Shown here: piece by piece, positions 18,262 to 28,039 of the stretch
Layout: each line of letters starts with the position of its first letter
Numbering within the stretch: position 1 is the stretch's first letter
NCBI RefSeq assembly: GCF_000235505.1
Contig: NZ_JH379027.1
Location: 751,724-815,723, forward strand
Length of the DNA stretch: 64,000 nucleotides
Origin: Hungatella hathewayi WAL-18680
Lineage (GTDB): Bacteria; Bacillota; Clostridia; Lachnospirales; Lachnospiraceae
Reading direction: 5' to 3'
Translations under genes and position numbers: made by a program
The notes under the pieces: model-generated
Database searches by the model: none
Told to the model about the DNA's origin: nothing
Seen by the model: the letters and a program-made list of their open reading frames with translations, nothing else

Positions 18262-19349
18262 CGGTGCCAGTTTTTAATGGAAATGAGAAAAAATATCTGA
18301 ACGAGTGCATTGATACTGGCTGGGTATCCGCAAATGGCAGATTTATTGAAGAGTTTCAAAAAGAGTTTGCTGCTTTTTGTGGAACGAAGTATGCATTAGC
18401 ATGCAGTAATGGAACCGTAACATTACATTTAGCTTTGCTTGCTCTTGGAATAAAGCCTGGTGATGAAGTAATTATGCCTACACTGACTTATATTGCAACG
18501 GCGAATGCCGTAAAATACTGCGGTGCCATACCTGTTTTTGTAGATAGTGAAATCAATACTTGGAATATTAACCCCAAAGAGATAAGAAAAGCAGTTACAT
18601 CCCGAACAAAAGCAATCATTCCAGTCCATCTTTACGGTTTACCCTCGAATATGAGGGAAATCATGAAAATTTCAGAGGAATATAAAATACCTGTTATCGA
18701 GGATGCCGCTGAAGCTCATGGAGCAATGTGGGAAAATAAAAGAGTCGGTTCCATTGGAACAATAGGCTCTTTTAGTTTTTTTGGTAATAAAATAATTACC
18801 TCCGGTGAAGGTGGAATGCTTGTAACAAATGATGAAAATCTTTTTAATCGGATGAAACATCTGCGCTCTCAGGGAATTGATCCCAATAAGCGATATTGGC
18901 ATACGGAAGTTGCTTATAACTATAGAATGACTAATATGCAAGCAGCTATCGGCTTAGGACAGCTTGAAAAAATTCAATGGCATTTGGAGGAGCGTCAAAG
19001 GATAAGAAGATTGTATGATAAATACCTTTGCGATATACAGGAGTATATTACTATACAAGATATTCCTGCTCAAGCTACTCATACCTATTGGATGTATTCA
19101 ATAATATTGAACGATAATGTTAAAAAAAGTAGAGATAAAATTATGGCAAATATGGAAAAAAGAAATATCGAGATGAGACCGGTATTTTATCCAATGCATA
19201 TTATGCCGCCTTATTTTGATGCTAATGCTTCGTTTCCAATTGCAGAATACATCGGGGAGAGAGGGATTAATCTGCCAACGCATTCTCTGCTAACAGAAGA
19301 CCATATAAAATATATAGTAAATTCTTTAAAAGACTCAATAAGAGATTAA
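18243..19349 (+). CDS. per: GDP-perosamine synthase (DegT/DnrJ aminotransferase)
   Basis: 368 residues of the DegT/DnrJ/EryC1 PLP family. [35 protein letters not shown] and [20 protein letters not shown] are typical of Per/RfbE. The PLP lysine is K183 in [14 protein letters not shown]; a lysine rather than histidine argues for an aminotransferase and against the ColD-type dehydratase. It would turn GDP-4-keto-6-deoxymannose into GDP-perosamine with glutamate as donor. ATG 18243 lies inside the end of gmd with GGAGG upstream, so the two are translationally coupled. The gene set gmd-per-manC supports this call; a related 4-amino sugar cannot be ruled out. Confidence 0.88.
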   Translation: MDRISIAVPVFNGNEKKYLNECIDTGWVSANGRFIEEFQKEFAAFCGTKYALACSNGTVTLHLALLALGIKPGDEVIMPTLTYIATANAVKYCGAIPVFVDSEINTWNINPKEIRKAVTSRTKAIIPVHLYGLPSNMREIMKISEEYKIPVIEDAAEAHGAMWENKRVGSIGTIGSFSFFGNKIITSGEGGMLVTNDENLFNRMKHLRSQGIDPNKRYWHTEVAYNYRMTNMQAAIGLGQLEKIQWHLEERQRIRRLYDKYLCDIQEYITIQDIPAQATHTYWMYSIILNDNVKKSRDKIMANMEKRNIEMRPVFYPMHIMPPYFDANASFPIAEYIGERGINLPTHSLLTEDHIKYIVNSLKDSIRD

Positions 19350-19396
19350 TCTATGCATCTGAATTAGAAAATAAAGTACTGTTTGAGGTGATGCTT

Positions 19397-20707
19397 ATGA
19401 ATATAATACTGCTATCGGGTGGTTCTGGTAAACGCCTCTGGCCTCTCTCTAATGAGGTAAGATCAAAGCAGTTCATTAAAATATTTAAGACAATTGACGG
19501 TGAATGTGAATCGATGGTCCAAAGAATATATCGCCAAATAAAAGCGGTGGATAATGATGCAAAAATTACTATTGCTACCTCCAAATCGCAAGTATCTTCT
19601 ATCCATAATCAATTAGGAGAAAAAGTTGATATATCAATTGAGCCCTATCGTCGTGACACATTTCCTGCCATTGCGTTAGCTACAACCTATCTCCATGATG
19701 TAAAAGGTGTATCTGAAGAGGACTCTGTGGTTGTATGTCCGGTTGATCCATATGTTGCTAACGATTATTTTATAATGTTGGAAAAACTTTCTGAACAAGC
19801 TAAACGAAATGAGGCCAATTTAATACTAATGGGGATAGAGCCAACATTTCCCAGCGAAAAATATGGGTATATTATTCCCAAAACCAGGAAAGAAATTAGC
19901 TACGTTGCAGAATTCAAAGAAAAGCCAGATGAAGAAACAGCCGTACAGTATTTGTCTCAAGGAGCCCTTTGGAATGGTGGAGTATTTGCATACAAATTAA
20001 AATATGTCTTGAATATAGCAAAAGAATATTTTGGAACATCTGATTATCATCAGCTTTTTAATAACTATAAAAATCTAGAAAAGATAAGTTTTGATTATGC
20101 TGTTGTTGAAAAAGAAACTAGTATTCAAGTCATGCGGTATCGTGGAGAATGGAAGGACGTAGGTTCATGGAATACATTGACAGAGACAATGAGCGAGAAT
20201 TTTATAGGAGATGTTACCGTGGACGAAACTTGCAATAATCTCCATGTTATAAATGAACTTGGAATACCTGTTCTTGCTATGGGAATACATGATGCTGTTA
20301 TTTCTGTATGTTCAGATGGTGTATTGGTTTCAGATAAAGAACGATCTGGATATATCAAAAAATATGCAGAAAAATATGAGGGCGATATAAAGTATGCAGA
20401 TAAATCGTGGGGGTGTTTCCGGGTAATTGATGCCGGGAATGATAGTATGACTATAAAGGTTACTATTAAACCAGGAGACGGAATGAGGTATCATTCCCAT
20501 GAGCACCGTGACGAGGTATGGGTTGTTGTGAGTGGCCAGGGACGGATACTTGTAGATGAAATAGAGCAGAATGTATCTGTTGGTGATGTAATTACAATGC
20601 ATGCAGGATGTCGCCATACGGTCTATGCAATAACAGAACTGGTTCTTATCGAAGTACAACTTGGTAAGGATATATCCGTGCACGATAAGAAAATTTTTCC
20701 AATCTAG
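19397..20707 (+). CDS. manC: Mannose-1-phosphate guanylyltransferase with cupin isomerase domain
   Basis: About 436 residues. The N-terminal nucleotidyltransferase starts MNIILLSGGSGKRLWPLSNE, the GMP/NTP signature loop, and later has PVDPYV, FPSEKYGYIIP and ALWNGGVFAYKL. The C-terminal cupin (about residues 335-430) has GDGMRYHSHEHRDEVWVVVS with the metal-binding histidines of type II phosphomannose isomerase. It supplies GDP-mannose for Gmd. ATG 19397 is preferred over GTG 19388 because GAGG is eight bases upstream and the conserved N-terminus starts there. It lies 47 bases after per. Confidence 0.92.
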   Translation: MNIILLSGGSGKRLWPLSNEVRSKQFIKIFKTIDGECESMVQRIYRQIKAVDNDAKITIATSKSQVSSIHNQLGEKVDISIEPYRRDTFPAIALATTYLHDVKGVSEEDSVVVCPVDPYVANDYFIMLEKLSEQAKRNEANLILMGIEPTFPSEKYGYIIPKTRKEISYVAEFKEKPDEETAVQYLSQGALWNGGVFAYKLKYVLNIAKEYFGTSDYHQLFNNYKNLEKISFDYAVVEKETSIQVMRYRGEWKDVGSWNTLTETMSENFIGDVTVDETCNNLHVINELGIPVLAMGIHDAVISVCSDGVLVSDKERSGYIKKYAEKYEGDIKYADKSWGCFRVIDAGNDSMTIKVTIKPGDGMRYHSHEHRDEVWVVVSGQGRILVDEIEQNVSVGDVITMHAGCRHTVYAITELVLIEVQLGKDISVHDKKIFPI

Positions 20708-20732
20708 TATAAAGAAAATAAGGAGATAGTTT

Positions 20733-21560
20733 ATGAAAATTTTAGTAACAGGTGCAAATGGATACTTAGGATTGGGAATTGTAAAAAAATTATTGGATGA
20801 TGGATGCGATGTAGTTGCCACAGGATTAGCCACTGACAAATGTGACAATCGTGCAGAATTGAAAATTTGTAATTTATTTGAAGTAGAAAATCCATATAAC
20901 TTTTTTGGTCAACCAGATGTTATATTGCATTTAGCTTGGAATGATGGATTTATACATAATGCAGACAGTCATATTAATAATCTACCACTACATCATGCTT
21001 TTCTAAAAAAAATATTTGAAAGTGATGTAAAGTCAATCGCAATTATGGGCTCCATGCATGAAGTCGGATTTTATGAAGGAAGCATTGATGAGAATTCAGC
21101 TTGTAATCCAATGAGTTTATATGGAATAGCCAAAAATGCGCTGAGGCATGATGCGGAATATCTGGCTAAGCTAAGCGGAAAAAAACTACAATGGCTTAGG
21201 GGATATTATATTGTCGGAAATACATCCTATGGTTGTTCGATCTTTTCTAAAATAGTACAAGCAGTTGAAAAGGGGAAGAAGGAGTTTCCCTTTACTATGG
21301 GATTAAATCAATTTGATTTTCTTGATTATGAAGAGTTTTGTGCTCAAACAGCCGCGGTAGTGCAGCAGAATAAGGTTAATGGAATTATTAATATTTGTAA
21401 TGGACGTCCTGAGAAATTGGCAGATAGAGTTGAACGTTTTATTGCGGATAACAATTTTAATATAAAACTTCAGTATGGAGCATTCCCAGACAGACCATAT
21501 GATTCGAAAGCCGTTTGGGGCAATAATAAAAAAATTAATGAGATTATGAGAATGTACTAA
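20733..21560 (+). CDS. NAD-dependent epimerase/dehydratase-like SDR
   Basis: 275 residues of the extended short-chain dehydrogenase family: KILVTGANGYLGLGIVKKLL, VILHLAWNDGF, IMGSMHEVGFYEG and the catalytic SLYGIAKNALR (Tyr and Lys). A close relative of about 277 residues lies in locus B at 36286-37119, with roughly 70% identity by eye. Such proteins occur in many Firmicutes capsule loci as 4-keto reductases or epimerases acting on a nucleotide sugar; the substrate cannot be named. AAGGAG precedes ATG 20733. It sits between manC and the UDP-sugar dehydrogenase gene. Confidence 0.8.
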   Translation: MKILVTGANGYLGLGIVKKLLDDGCDVVATGLATDKCDNRAELKICNLFEVENPYNFFGQPDVILHLAWNDGFIHNADSHINNLPLHHAFLKKIFESDVKSIAIMGSMHEVGFYEGSIDENSACNPMSLYGIAKNALRHDAEYLAKLSGKKLQWLRGYYIVGNTSYGCSIFSKIVQAVEKGKKEFPFTMGLNQFDFLDYEEFCAQTAAVVQQNKVNGIINICNGRPEKLADRVERFIADNNFNIKLQYGAFPDRPYDSKAVWGNNKKINEIMRMY

Positions 21561-21576
21561 CAAGGAGGAAAAAAGG

Positions 21577-22893
21577 ATGCTTTATAATAAATTACTGGAT
21601 AGAAGCGAGAAGTTATCACTTATTGGTTTAGGATATGTGGGTATGCCTATTGCAGTAGCTTTTTCGCAAAAAGTGAATGTTATAGGTTTTGATATCAATC
21701 AGCAAAAAATATCTCTTTATAAAAAAGGAATGGATCCAACTAATGAAGTTGGAAACGAAGCTATATCAGACTGTACCGTAGATTTTACTTCTGATGAATC
21801 CAGATTAAAAGAAGCCAAATTTCATATTGTGGCGGTCCCTACTCCTGTTAATAAAGACCATACTCCTGATCTTTCTCCTGTAAAGGGGGCTAGCCATATA
21901 TTAGGCCGCAACTTAATGCCAGGATCTATTGTTGTTTATGAATCCACAGTATATCCAGGCGTTACGGAAGAAATATGCGTTCCTATCTTGGAAGAAGAAT
22001 CTGGATTAAAATGTGGTATCGACTTTAAGATTGGATATTCACCAGAGCGTATCAATCCAGGTGATAAGGTTCATCGCCTGGAAACTATTACAAAAATAGT
22101 ATCCGGTATGGATGAGGAAAGTTTAGATATCATTGCTAAGGTTTATGAACTTGTTGTAAAAGCTGGAGTACATAGAGCTGAATCTATTAAAATTGCTGAA
22201 GCGGCAAAAGTGATTGAAAATAGTCAAAGAGATATCAATATTGCTTTTATGAATGAACTATCAATTATTTTCAATAAATTGGATATTGACACAAAATCTG
22301 TGCTGGCAGCTGCCGGAACCAAATGGAATTTTCTAAAATTTGCCCCCGGCTTGGTTGGGGGACATTGTATCGGTGTGGATCCCTATTACCTGACTTATAG
22401 AGCCGAACAGATGGGGTATCATAGCCAGGTTATTCTGGCCGGACGCCGGATAAATGATGATATGGGAAAGTATGTAGTCGAATGTCTTATAAAAAAAATG
22501 GTTATGGCGGGTATTTCTATTCGAGATGCCAGAGTTGCAATACTAGGTTTTACTTTTAAAGAAAATTGTCCAGATACTAGAAATACACGTGTTATTGATA
22601 TTGTCAATGAATTGGGAGAGTACGGCATTAAACCCATTGTATCTGACCCAATAGCTAACGAAGTTGAGGCATTAACTGAATATAATCTAAAATTTACTGC
22701 AATGCAGGAAATAAAAAATATGGATGCGGTTATATTGGCTGTTGGACATGATGATTTTACTAAGCTTACTATTAATGACATAAGTAAATTATACAAACAA
22801 AATACTGAATCTACAAAAGTTTTCTTAGATATCAAAGGACTTTTTTCAAAAACCGATTTTGTGGATGCAGGATACATATATTGGCGTTTATAA
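21577..22893 (+). CDS. UDP-N-acetylhexosamine 6-dehydrogenase (WbpO/TviB-like)
   Basis: 438 residues of the UDP-glucose/GDP-mannose dehydrogenase family. The NAD loop LSLIGLGYVGMPIAVAFSQK, VAVPTPVNKDHTPDLSPV, the substrate loop YSPERINPGDKVH and GGHCIGVDPYYLTYRAEQMG with the catalytic cysteine are all present. The GVDPYYLT form and the length match WbpO/TviB, which oxidise UDP-GlcNAc or UDP-GalNAc to the uronic acid. It is followed by a WbpP/TviC-like 4-epimerase, the same pairing as in Vi antigen and O6 antigen loci, so the product is likely UDP-GalNAcA. AAGGAGG precedes ATG 21577. Confidence 0.88.
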   Translation: MLYNKLLDRSEKLSLIGLGYVGMPIAVAFSQKVNVIGFDINQQKISLYKKGMDPTNEVGNEAISDCTVDFTSDESRLKEAKFHIVAVPTPVNKDHTPDLSPVKGASHILGRNLMPGSIVVYESTVYPGVTEEICVPILEEESGLKCGIDFKIGYSPERINPGDKVHRLETITKIVSGMDEESLDIIAKVYELVVKAGVHRAESIKIAEAAKVIENSQRDINIAFMNELSIIFNKLDIDTKSVLAAAGTKWNFLKFAPGLVGGHCIGVDPYYLTYRAEQMGYHSQVILAGRRINDDMGKYVVECLIKKMVMAGISIRDARVAILGFTFKENCPDTRNTRVIDIVNELGEYGIKPIVSDPIANEVEALTEYNLKFTAMQEIKNMDAVILAVGHDDFTKLTINDISKLYKQNTESTKVFLDIKGLFSKTDFVDAGYIYWRL

Positions 22894-22913
22894 GAACGGA
22901 GGAAAATTATATA

Positions 22914-23888
22914 ATGGGTTATAAAGATTTGAAATTCCCACAGGATTCAGTTTTTTTAGTGACTGGAGGTGCAGGATTTATTGGATCTAATTTATGTGAA
23001 GCAATATTAGACATGGGATATCGTGTTCGTTGCTTAGATAATTTATCAACAGGTAAACAAGCTAATGTAGATTTATTTTTAGAACATCCAAACTATACTT
23101 TTACAAAAGGTGACATTACTGATTATGATACATGCTTGACAGCCTGTGCTGGTGCAAATTATGTATTACATCAGGCTGCTTGGGGAAGTGTTCCTCGAAG
23201 TATAGAGATGCCGTTATACTATGAAAAAGTAAATATTGGTGGCACGCTAAATATGATGGAAGCAGCCCGGCACTGTAAGGTTAGCAAATTTGTTTATGCA
23301 TCAAGTTCCTCTGTATATGGTGACCACCCTACACTCCCCAAAAAAGAGGGACAAGAAGGAAATGTATTATCACCATATGCCTTAACAAAACGTGTAGACG
23401 AGGAATATGGGAGATTGTATAAAAAGCTATATAACCTTGACACATATGGTTTAAGATATTTTAATGTGTTTGGACGAAGACAGGATCCTAATGGAGCTTA
23501 TGCGGCTGTAATCCCCAAATTTATTAAACTGCTTCTTGATAATAAACAACCTACTATAAATGGTGATGGAAAACAAAGTCGTGATTTTACTTATATTGAT
23601 AATGTTATAGAAGCAAACCTAAAAGCCTGTTTAGCACCAGCAGATTGTGCCGGTGAGGCTTATAATATAGCCTATGGAGGAAGAGAATATTTAATAGATA
23701 TTTATTACATATTGTCAAAGGCTTTGAATAAAAATATTGAACCGCTGTACGGACCTGACAGAGCAGGCGATATAAAACATAGTAATGCAGATATTTCAAA
23801 AGCCCAAAAACTGTTGAACTATACACCTGAATGGGATTTTGAAAAAGGAATTAATGCCGCAATTGAATGGTATACAACTTTCTTATAA
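22914..23888 (+). CDS. UDP-GlcNAc(A) 4-epimerase (WbpP/TviC-like)
   Basis: About 324 residues. VFLVTGGAGFIGSNLCEAIL, ASSSSVYGDHPTLPK, the catalytic SPYALTKRVDE and RAGDIKHSNADISKAQ are hallmarks of the WbpP/TviC group that inverts C4 of UDP-GlcNAc or UDP-GlcNAcA. The ATG at 22914 has CGGAGGA upstream; the earlier in-frame ATG at 22881 lies inside the dehydrogenase gene and encodes an unlike N-terminus. It is the last gene of locus A, and no terminator is evident before the IS66 end 130 bases downstream. Confidence 0.88.
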   Translation: MGYKDLKFPQDSVFLVTGGAGFIGSNLCEAILDMGYRVRCLDNLSTGKQANVDLFLEHPNYTFTKGDITDYDTCLTACAGANYVLHQAAWGSVPRSIEMPLYYEKVNIGGTLNMMEAARHCKVSKFVYASSSSVYGDHPTLPKKEGQEGNVLSPYALTKRVDEEYGRLYKKLYNLDTYGLRYFNVFGRRQDPNGAYAAVIPKFIKLLLDNKQPTINGDGKQSRDFTYIDNVIEANLKACLAPADCAGEAYNIAYGGREYLIDIYYILSKALNKNIEPLYGPDRAGDIKHSNADISKAQKLLNYTPEWDFEKGINAAIEWYTTFL

Positions 23889-24018
23889 AAATCAGAGAGT
23901 GGGGAGGATTGATAAAGCCCGTAAATTTCCTTAGAATAGTACTATATATATCAATGACATGGTGATTTTCCATATATTTGAGTGAGGTAGACAAATTCCT
24001 GGACCAATTGGTTATACA

Positions 24019-24040
24019 GTAAGCGCTTAAATCTTGGGTA
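24019..24040 (+). repeat. IS66 left terminal inverted repeat
   Basis: GTAAGCGCTTAAATC and following bases pair with the right end at 26691-26712 with two mismatches in 22. The GTAA start is typical of IS66. Confidence 0.88.
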
Positions 24041-24142
24041 GCTTTACTGTCTACGTTTTTGAACTCATAATGATAGTAAATAGATTTTTACTACACTCCG
24101 CCTGATAGGAGAAAGAAATTCGATACATTTGGAGGTTTTATT

Positions 24143-24561
24143 ATGAGTTACAAACGTGATCCAGGGCGCTCTCCGGAAGAATGGATGGATTTGGTAACTG
24201 AATGCAGGCAAAGTGGCCTGACAGATGCTGCATGGTGTAATGAACACGGGATATCTCCCAGCTGTTTTTACAATGCAGTTACCCGTCTCTCCGTAAAAAA
24301 GCCTGTCAGATACCGGATCCAGTTGGAAAAGCCAGCACTCTTGATCTTATATCCCATAAACAGGATGTGGTTCAGATTGCTATAGAACCGGAGTCTTCTC
24401 CGGCAGAACGGATTTCAGATAATGGAAGCAGTTCTTTGCACCTTGAGAATTCACATACGATTGAAATCGAAGCAGACAGATTTCTGATACGAATGAGTAA
24501 CGAAATCAAACCGGTGCTTCTGAAGATACTCATGGATACGCTGAAGGAGTCATTATGCTAG
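24143..24561 (+). pseudogene. tnpA: IS66 TnpA (OrfA), frameshifted
   Basis: The first frame (from ATG 24143, GGAGG upstream) gives PGRSPEEWMDLVTECRQSGL and WCNEHGISPSCFYNAVTRL, the helix-turn-helix-like start of IS66 OrfA. The rest continues in another frame (DVVQIAIEPESSPAER to the stop at 24559). Dropping two bases in the CTCT near 24285 joins them. So the accessory protein needed for transposition is not intact. Confidence 0.82.
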
Positions 24562-24892
24562 CGGATATCTCAAGTGTTGATGCAATCTATATCGTCTGCG
24601 GAAGAACAGATATGCACATGTCCATTAATGGATTATGTGCGATTATCTAGGAACAGTTTTCGATGGAGATTGACCATGCCCTCTTTCTTTTCTGCGGTCG
24701 CAAATGTGACCGGATCAAAGCCATTTTTAAAGAACCGGACGGGATGGTTATGATCTACAAAAGACTGACTGCCCAGGAAGCTTACAGATGGCCAAGGAAT
24801 AAATCCGAAACCCGTAATCTTACATGGCGGGATTCGACTGGCTGATGTCAGGCATCGATATTGAGCAACCAAAGGCGATTAAGACTACATGA
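24555..24892 (+). pseudogene. tnpB: IS66 TnpB (OrfB), stop codon and frameshift
   Basis: ATG 24555 overlaps the tnpA end. MLADISSVDAIYIVCGRTDM is the normal IS66 Orf2 start, but a TAG at 24648-24650 interrupts it. The frame then continues with LFLFCGRKCDRIKAIFKEPD and GMVMIYKRLTAQEAYRWP. A second change near 24830 shifts the C-terminal part (FDWLMSGIDIEQPKAIK). It cannot give a full protein as written. Confidence 0.82.
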
Positions 24893-25011
24893 AAAAGATA
24901 CACATAAAACTTGTTTTTCAGCACTTTCAATCCCTATAAATCTGCTGTTTTTTTGGGAAGATCCCCTGTTTTCTGGTATAATAGAAATATCAGAAACAGG
25001 AGGAAAAAGCA

Positions 25012-26704
25012 GTGGCAGACAGTTCCAAAGATATCCAGCTCCGTGAGCTGAAGGACATGATCAATGATCTCCAAAAAATGATAAAACACTTCAGGCAACT
25101 GTCGATGCTGCCAATAAACGAGAAGAGGCTCTCACCCAGGAACGGGATAACCTGAAAGAGGAAATAGACCTTCTCCGTAAAAAACTGTTTGACACTTCCA
25201 GCGAAAAAAGAACACTCGGCATTCCAGGCCAGCTGAACTTTTTCAATGAGGCTGAATTGGAACAGGATCCAAAAGCTGCAAAAGCGGAAGATCTTGAAGC
25301 ACTTCTTCCGGAAAAAACAGGAAAAAAACGAAAAGCAAGAGTTACAGATGCTGGGCGTTTTAAAGGTGTTCCAGTTGAAAAAAAGTATCTAGACCTGTCT
25401 GAGGAAGACAAACTCTGTCCCGTGTGTGGTACTCCACTGAAAGAGATCGGGGAGGAGTTTGTCCGCCGGGAACTAGTTTTTGTCCCGGCAAAACTGAAAG
25501 TATATGAATACTACGGTAAAAACTATGAGTGTCCGCAGTGCAGCCTTAGTGATCTTTCAGTTATCAAAAAAGGCAAAGATGGCAGGGCCCATATGCTCTA
25601 TGGAATGGCTTCTGCCGGTACGGTTGCCTGGGTAATGTACCAGAAGTTTTGTAATGGCCTTCCGTACTACCGCCAGGAAAAAGACTGGAAACAGTATAGT
25701 GTGGCAATCACCAGAGCTACTATGGCAATTCTGAGGCATTTTTTCTTCCCATGTATGAATACTTCCACAGAAAGCTTCTGGAACGGGGATTCGCAATGGC
25801 AGATGAAACGCCTCTGCAGGTTCTGCATGAACCGGAACGCCGTGCACAGACAAAATTATATATGTGGCTGTTCCGCAGCAGCGAAGACGGAGGACCGCCT
25901 ATTATCCTCTATAAATACTCGTAGACCCGGGCAGGGGACAATGCCGTAGATTTCCTCCACGGCTTCAAGGGCTATCTGATGTGTAATGGCTACAGCGGAT
26001 ACAATAAAGTTCCGGATGCAAAGCGCACAGCCTGCTGGGCACACATCAGAAGATATCTGACTGATGCCATCCCAAAAGGAAAGGCTCTGGATTATACCCA
26101 GCCATCCGTACAGGGAATGCTGTATATTAACCAGCTTTTCCATATGGAAGATGTGATCAAGTCAAAGTATTCATCCTTCGATGCTATCAAAAAGGCTCGT
26201 CTTGAAAAAGAAAAGCCGGTAGTAGAAGGCTTTTTGTCGTGGCTTGATCAGCAGGACCCTACCCGTGGGAGCAGAATGGACAAAGCTGTCACCTGCATTC
26301 AGAACCGCTGTTCTTATCTTGCCACCTATCTAGAAGATGGACGTTGCAGTTTTTCTAATAATCTCAGTGATAATGCGATCCATCCGTTTACAGTTGGCCG
26401 TAAAAATTGGCTGTTCTGCGACACACCAAACCGAGCCCAGGCCAGCGCCATTATGTATACAATGGTAGAAATGGCAAAAGCCAATGGAGTAAACGTCTAT
26501 TACTATCTTACCTATCTGCTTGAAAAACTACCTGATGATAGGATGAGTGATGATGAATTAGAACTTCTGGCACCGTGGAACGAGACCATCAAAGTGGAGA
26601 TTGAACGTCGTGCAAACGAATCAAATCAATCATATGTGATTTGTCAAGGTGCTCCGGCTACTGATATGTGGCCGGGGATTTTTTCTATCATACCTAAAAT
26701 TTAA
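25012..26704 (+). pseudogene. tnpC: IS66 TnpC transposase, multiply broken
   Basis: GTG 25012 follows AGGAGG and starts MADSSKDIQLRELKDM. The frame is lost near 25085 (one A missing in an A-run), resumes as the coiled-coil and leucine-rich start (LLRKKLFDTSSEKRTLG), and reaches the zinc-binding part CPVCGTPLKEIGEEFVRREL. A second shift lies near 25735 and a TAG at 25922-25924 breaks the DDE catalytic domain. The last piece (25979-26704) holds DGYSGYNK-like NGYSGYNKVPDAKRTACWAH and NLSDNAIHPFTVGRKNWLF. This transposase is inactive. Confidence 0.85.
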
Positions 26705-26712
26705 GCGCTTAC
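26691..26712 (-). repeat. IS66 right terminal inverted repeat
   Basis: On the - strand it starts GTAAGCGCTTAAATT and matches the left end in 20 of 22 bases. Its outer edge lies 46 bases from the stop of the last gene of locus B. Confidence 0.88.
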
Positions 26713-26758
26713 CCCCAAATAACCAGTTATATTTCTATTTCGATAGCATCTTATCATA

Positions 26759-28027
26759 TTATTTTTTCCTTTTTATGGGGAAACTGAAGTTCACGGAATC
26801 CGGTATAAGAAGACAACTCCAACAAAAAACTGTAACACCCAAACTACGATAAGTAAAAAAATTATGAATGAAAGAGTGATTAGATAATATCATGTACCAA
26901 GCTATTGGCATTAATGAAATAATGATTAATAAGATTACAGTTTCGAAATTCCCTTTTATTATGTATGTCCTTCTTTTCCACCAAGATATCCCACTATATA
27001 GTAACGATAGCATAAAAGTAATTATGATGAAGGGTTTATTTAGTTGTCTAAGATTTACCAGTAATATATCACTACGTTTCCAAGTCACTCCATTAAATGA
27101 GGTAGATGCCCTGAATTGTGCTTGTTGCATAGCTTCTTTAAACACATTTTGGTGTAATACAAGTGATGATAAAATCCACTTTAAAGACCACATACCGCCC
27201 CAGCCCATCCCCCATGCAATAGAGGCTATTAGGCATTGGGTAAGTCTATCTTTAAATTTTTTCTCAGTATGTAATAACATATAAACGGCTAGAGGAATTC
27301 CTAATGTAACAATAGGATATGTCAATAAATCTAACCAATTTGTTACAATTCCAATTACTGCAAAGTAGAGGACCAAATTCATTGGTTTTCTATATTGAGG
27401 CCGCAAAAGAAGTCCTATTGTGGCACCCGATGTGACATAATATACTGGTGAAAATTGCAATGATAAACCAAGCGCTACTGGATTTAGCATCAGCCAGTAT
27501 ACAATATAAGGTACTATATAATTGGTTAGTTTTCTCTTAATGAGCAATAGAATAATAATTATAAATAACAATATTTGAAGCACTAAATTTAATTTACGAA
27601 TTTGTAAATACTCAAAAAAGTGTAAAGCTATTTTAATAAACGGAACATAACCATGCCAATATCTAACATATGATATGATGCTTTTATCCTCGGCTTCGTC
27701 TACATAAACAGAGTACGCTTGTTCTGTTAAAGTATCTCTTTCCGTATAATATCTGTAATTACCAAAAACTTTTTGTAAGAGCGTTTCTTTTCCACCATAA
27801 GCAGCAGTACATAGAATAAGAGAATCCGTAAAATTATCTAATTTGGTTTCATAAACAATATTGATTGAATGGTAATCCCCTTCTGTTAATAGATATTTTG
27901 AAGAATAATTCATATGTTCCATCATTTCAGAAGTGACCGGAATGGCGTATCCCAAAACACTGAGAATGATGCAGCAGAATATTACACAAATAAGAATGCG
28001 GAGATTGTATAACCATTTAATTGACAT
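26759..28027 (-). CDS. Polytopic membrane protein of unknown function
   Basis: About 422 residues with some eight to ten membrane helices: a signal-anchor-like start (LRILICVIFCCIILSVLGYA), an outside-looking loop with YRYYTERDTLTEQAYSV and SYVRYWHGYVPFIKIALHFF, then many helices. I do not recognise a named family. The layout (first helix, large loop, then many helices) resembles GT-C-type lipid-linked sugar transferases or capsule-locus membrane proteins, but no catalytic motif can be claimed. It is the last gene of locus B, 12 bases after legF. ATG 28027 is chosen; a TTG at 28039 is also in frame. Confidence 0.65.
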   Translation of the reverse strand: MSIKWLYNLRILICVIFCCIILSVLGYAIPVTSEMMEHMNYSSKYLLTEGDYHSINIVYETKLDNFTDSLILCTAAYGGKETLLQKVFGNYRYYTERDTLTEQAYSVYVDEAEDKSIISYVRYWHGYVPFIKIALHFFEYLQIRKLNLVLQILLFIIIILLLIKRKLTNYIVPYIVYWLMLNPVALGLSLQFSPVYYVTSGATIGLLLRPQYRKPMNLVLYFAVIGIVTNWLDLLTYPIVTLGIPLAVYMLLHTEKKFKDRLTQCLIASIAWGMGWGGMWSLKWILSSLVLHQNVFKEAMQQAQFRASTSFNGVTWKRSDILLVNLRQLNKPFIIITFMLSLLYSGISWWKRRTYIIKGNFETVILLIIISLMPIAWYMILSNHSFIHNFFTYRSLGVTVFCWSCLLIPDSVNFSFPIKRKK

Positions 28028-28039
28028 TCTTCTTTTCAA

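Larger units (their letters stand above)
24019..26712 (+). mobile_element. Decayed IS66-family insertion sequence
   Basis: About 2.69 kb bounded by inverted repeats that start GTAAGCGCTTAAAT at both ends (24019-24040 and, reversed, 26691-26712; 20 of 22 bases match). This is the IS66 terminal pattern. Inside are tnpA, tnpB and tnpC in order, all damaged by frameshifts or stops. The eight bases outside the ends (24011-24018 and 26713-26720) do not match, so the usual 8-bp target duplication is missing. It stands between the 3' ends of two convergent polysaccharide loci. Confidence 0.9.

Noticed and set aside
23909..23965. Short frame from TTG (MIKPVNFLRIVLYISMTW) that could be the start of a gene cut by IS66
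   Set aside because: Only 18 codons, the GGGGAGG site is too close to the TTG, and it stops before the IS end.
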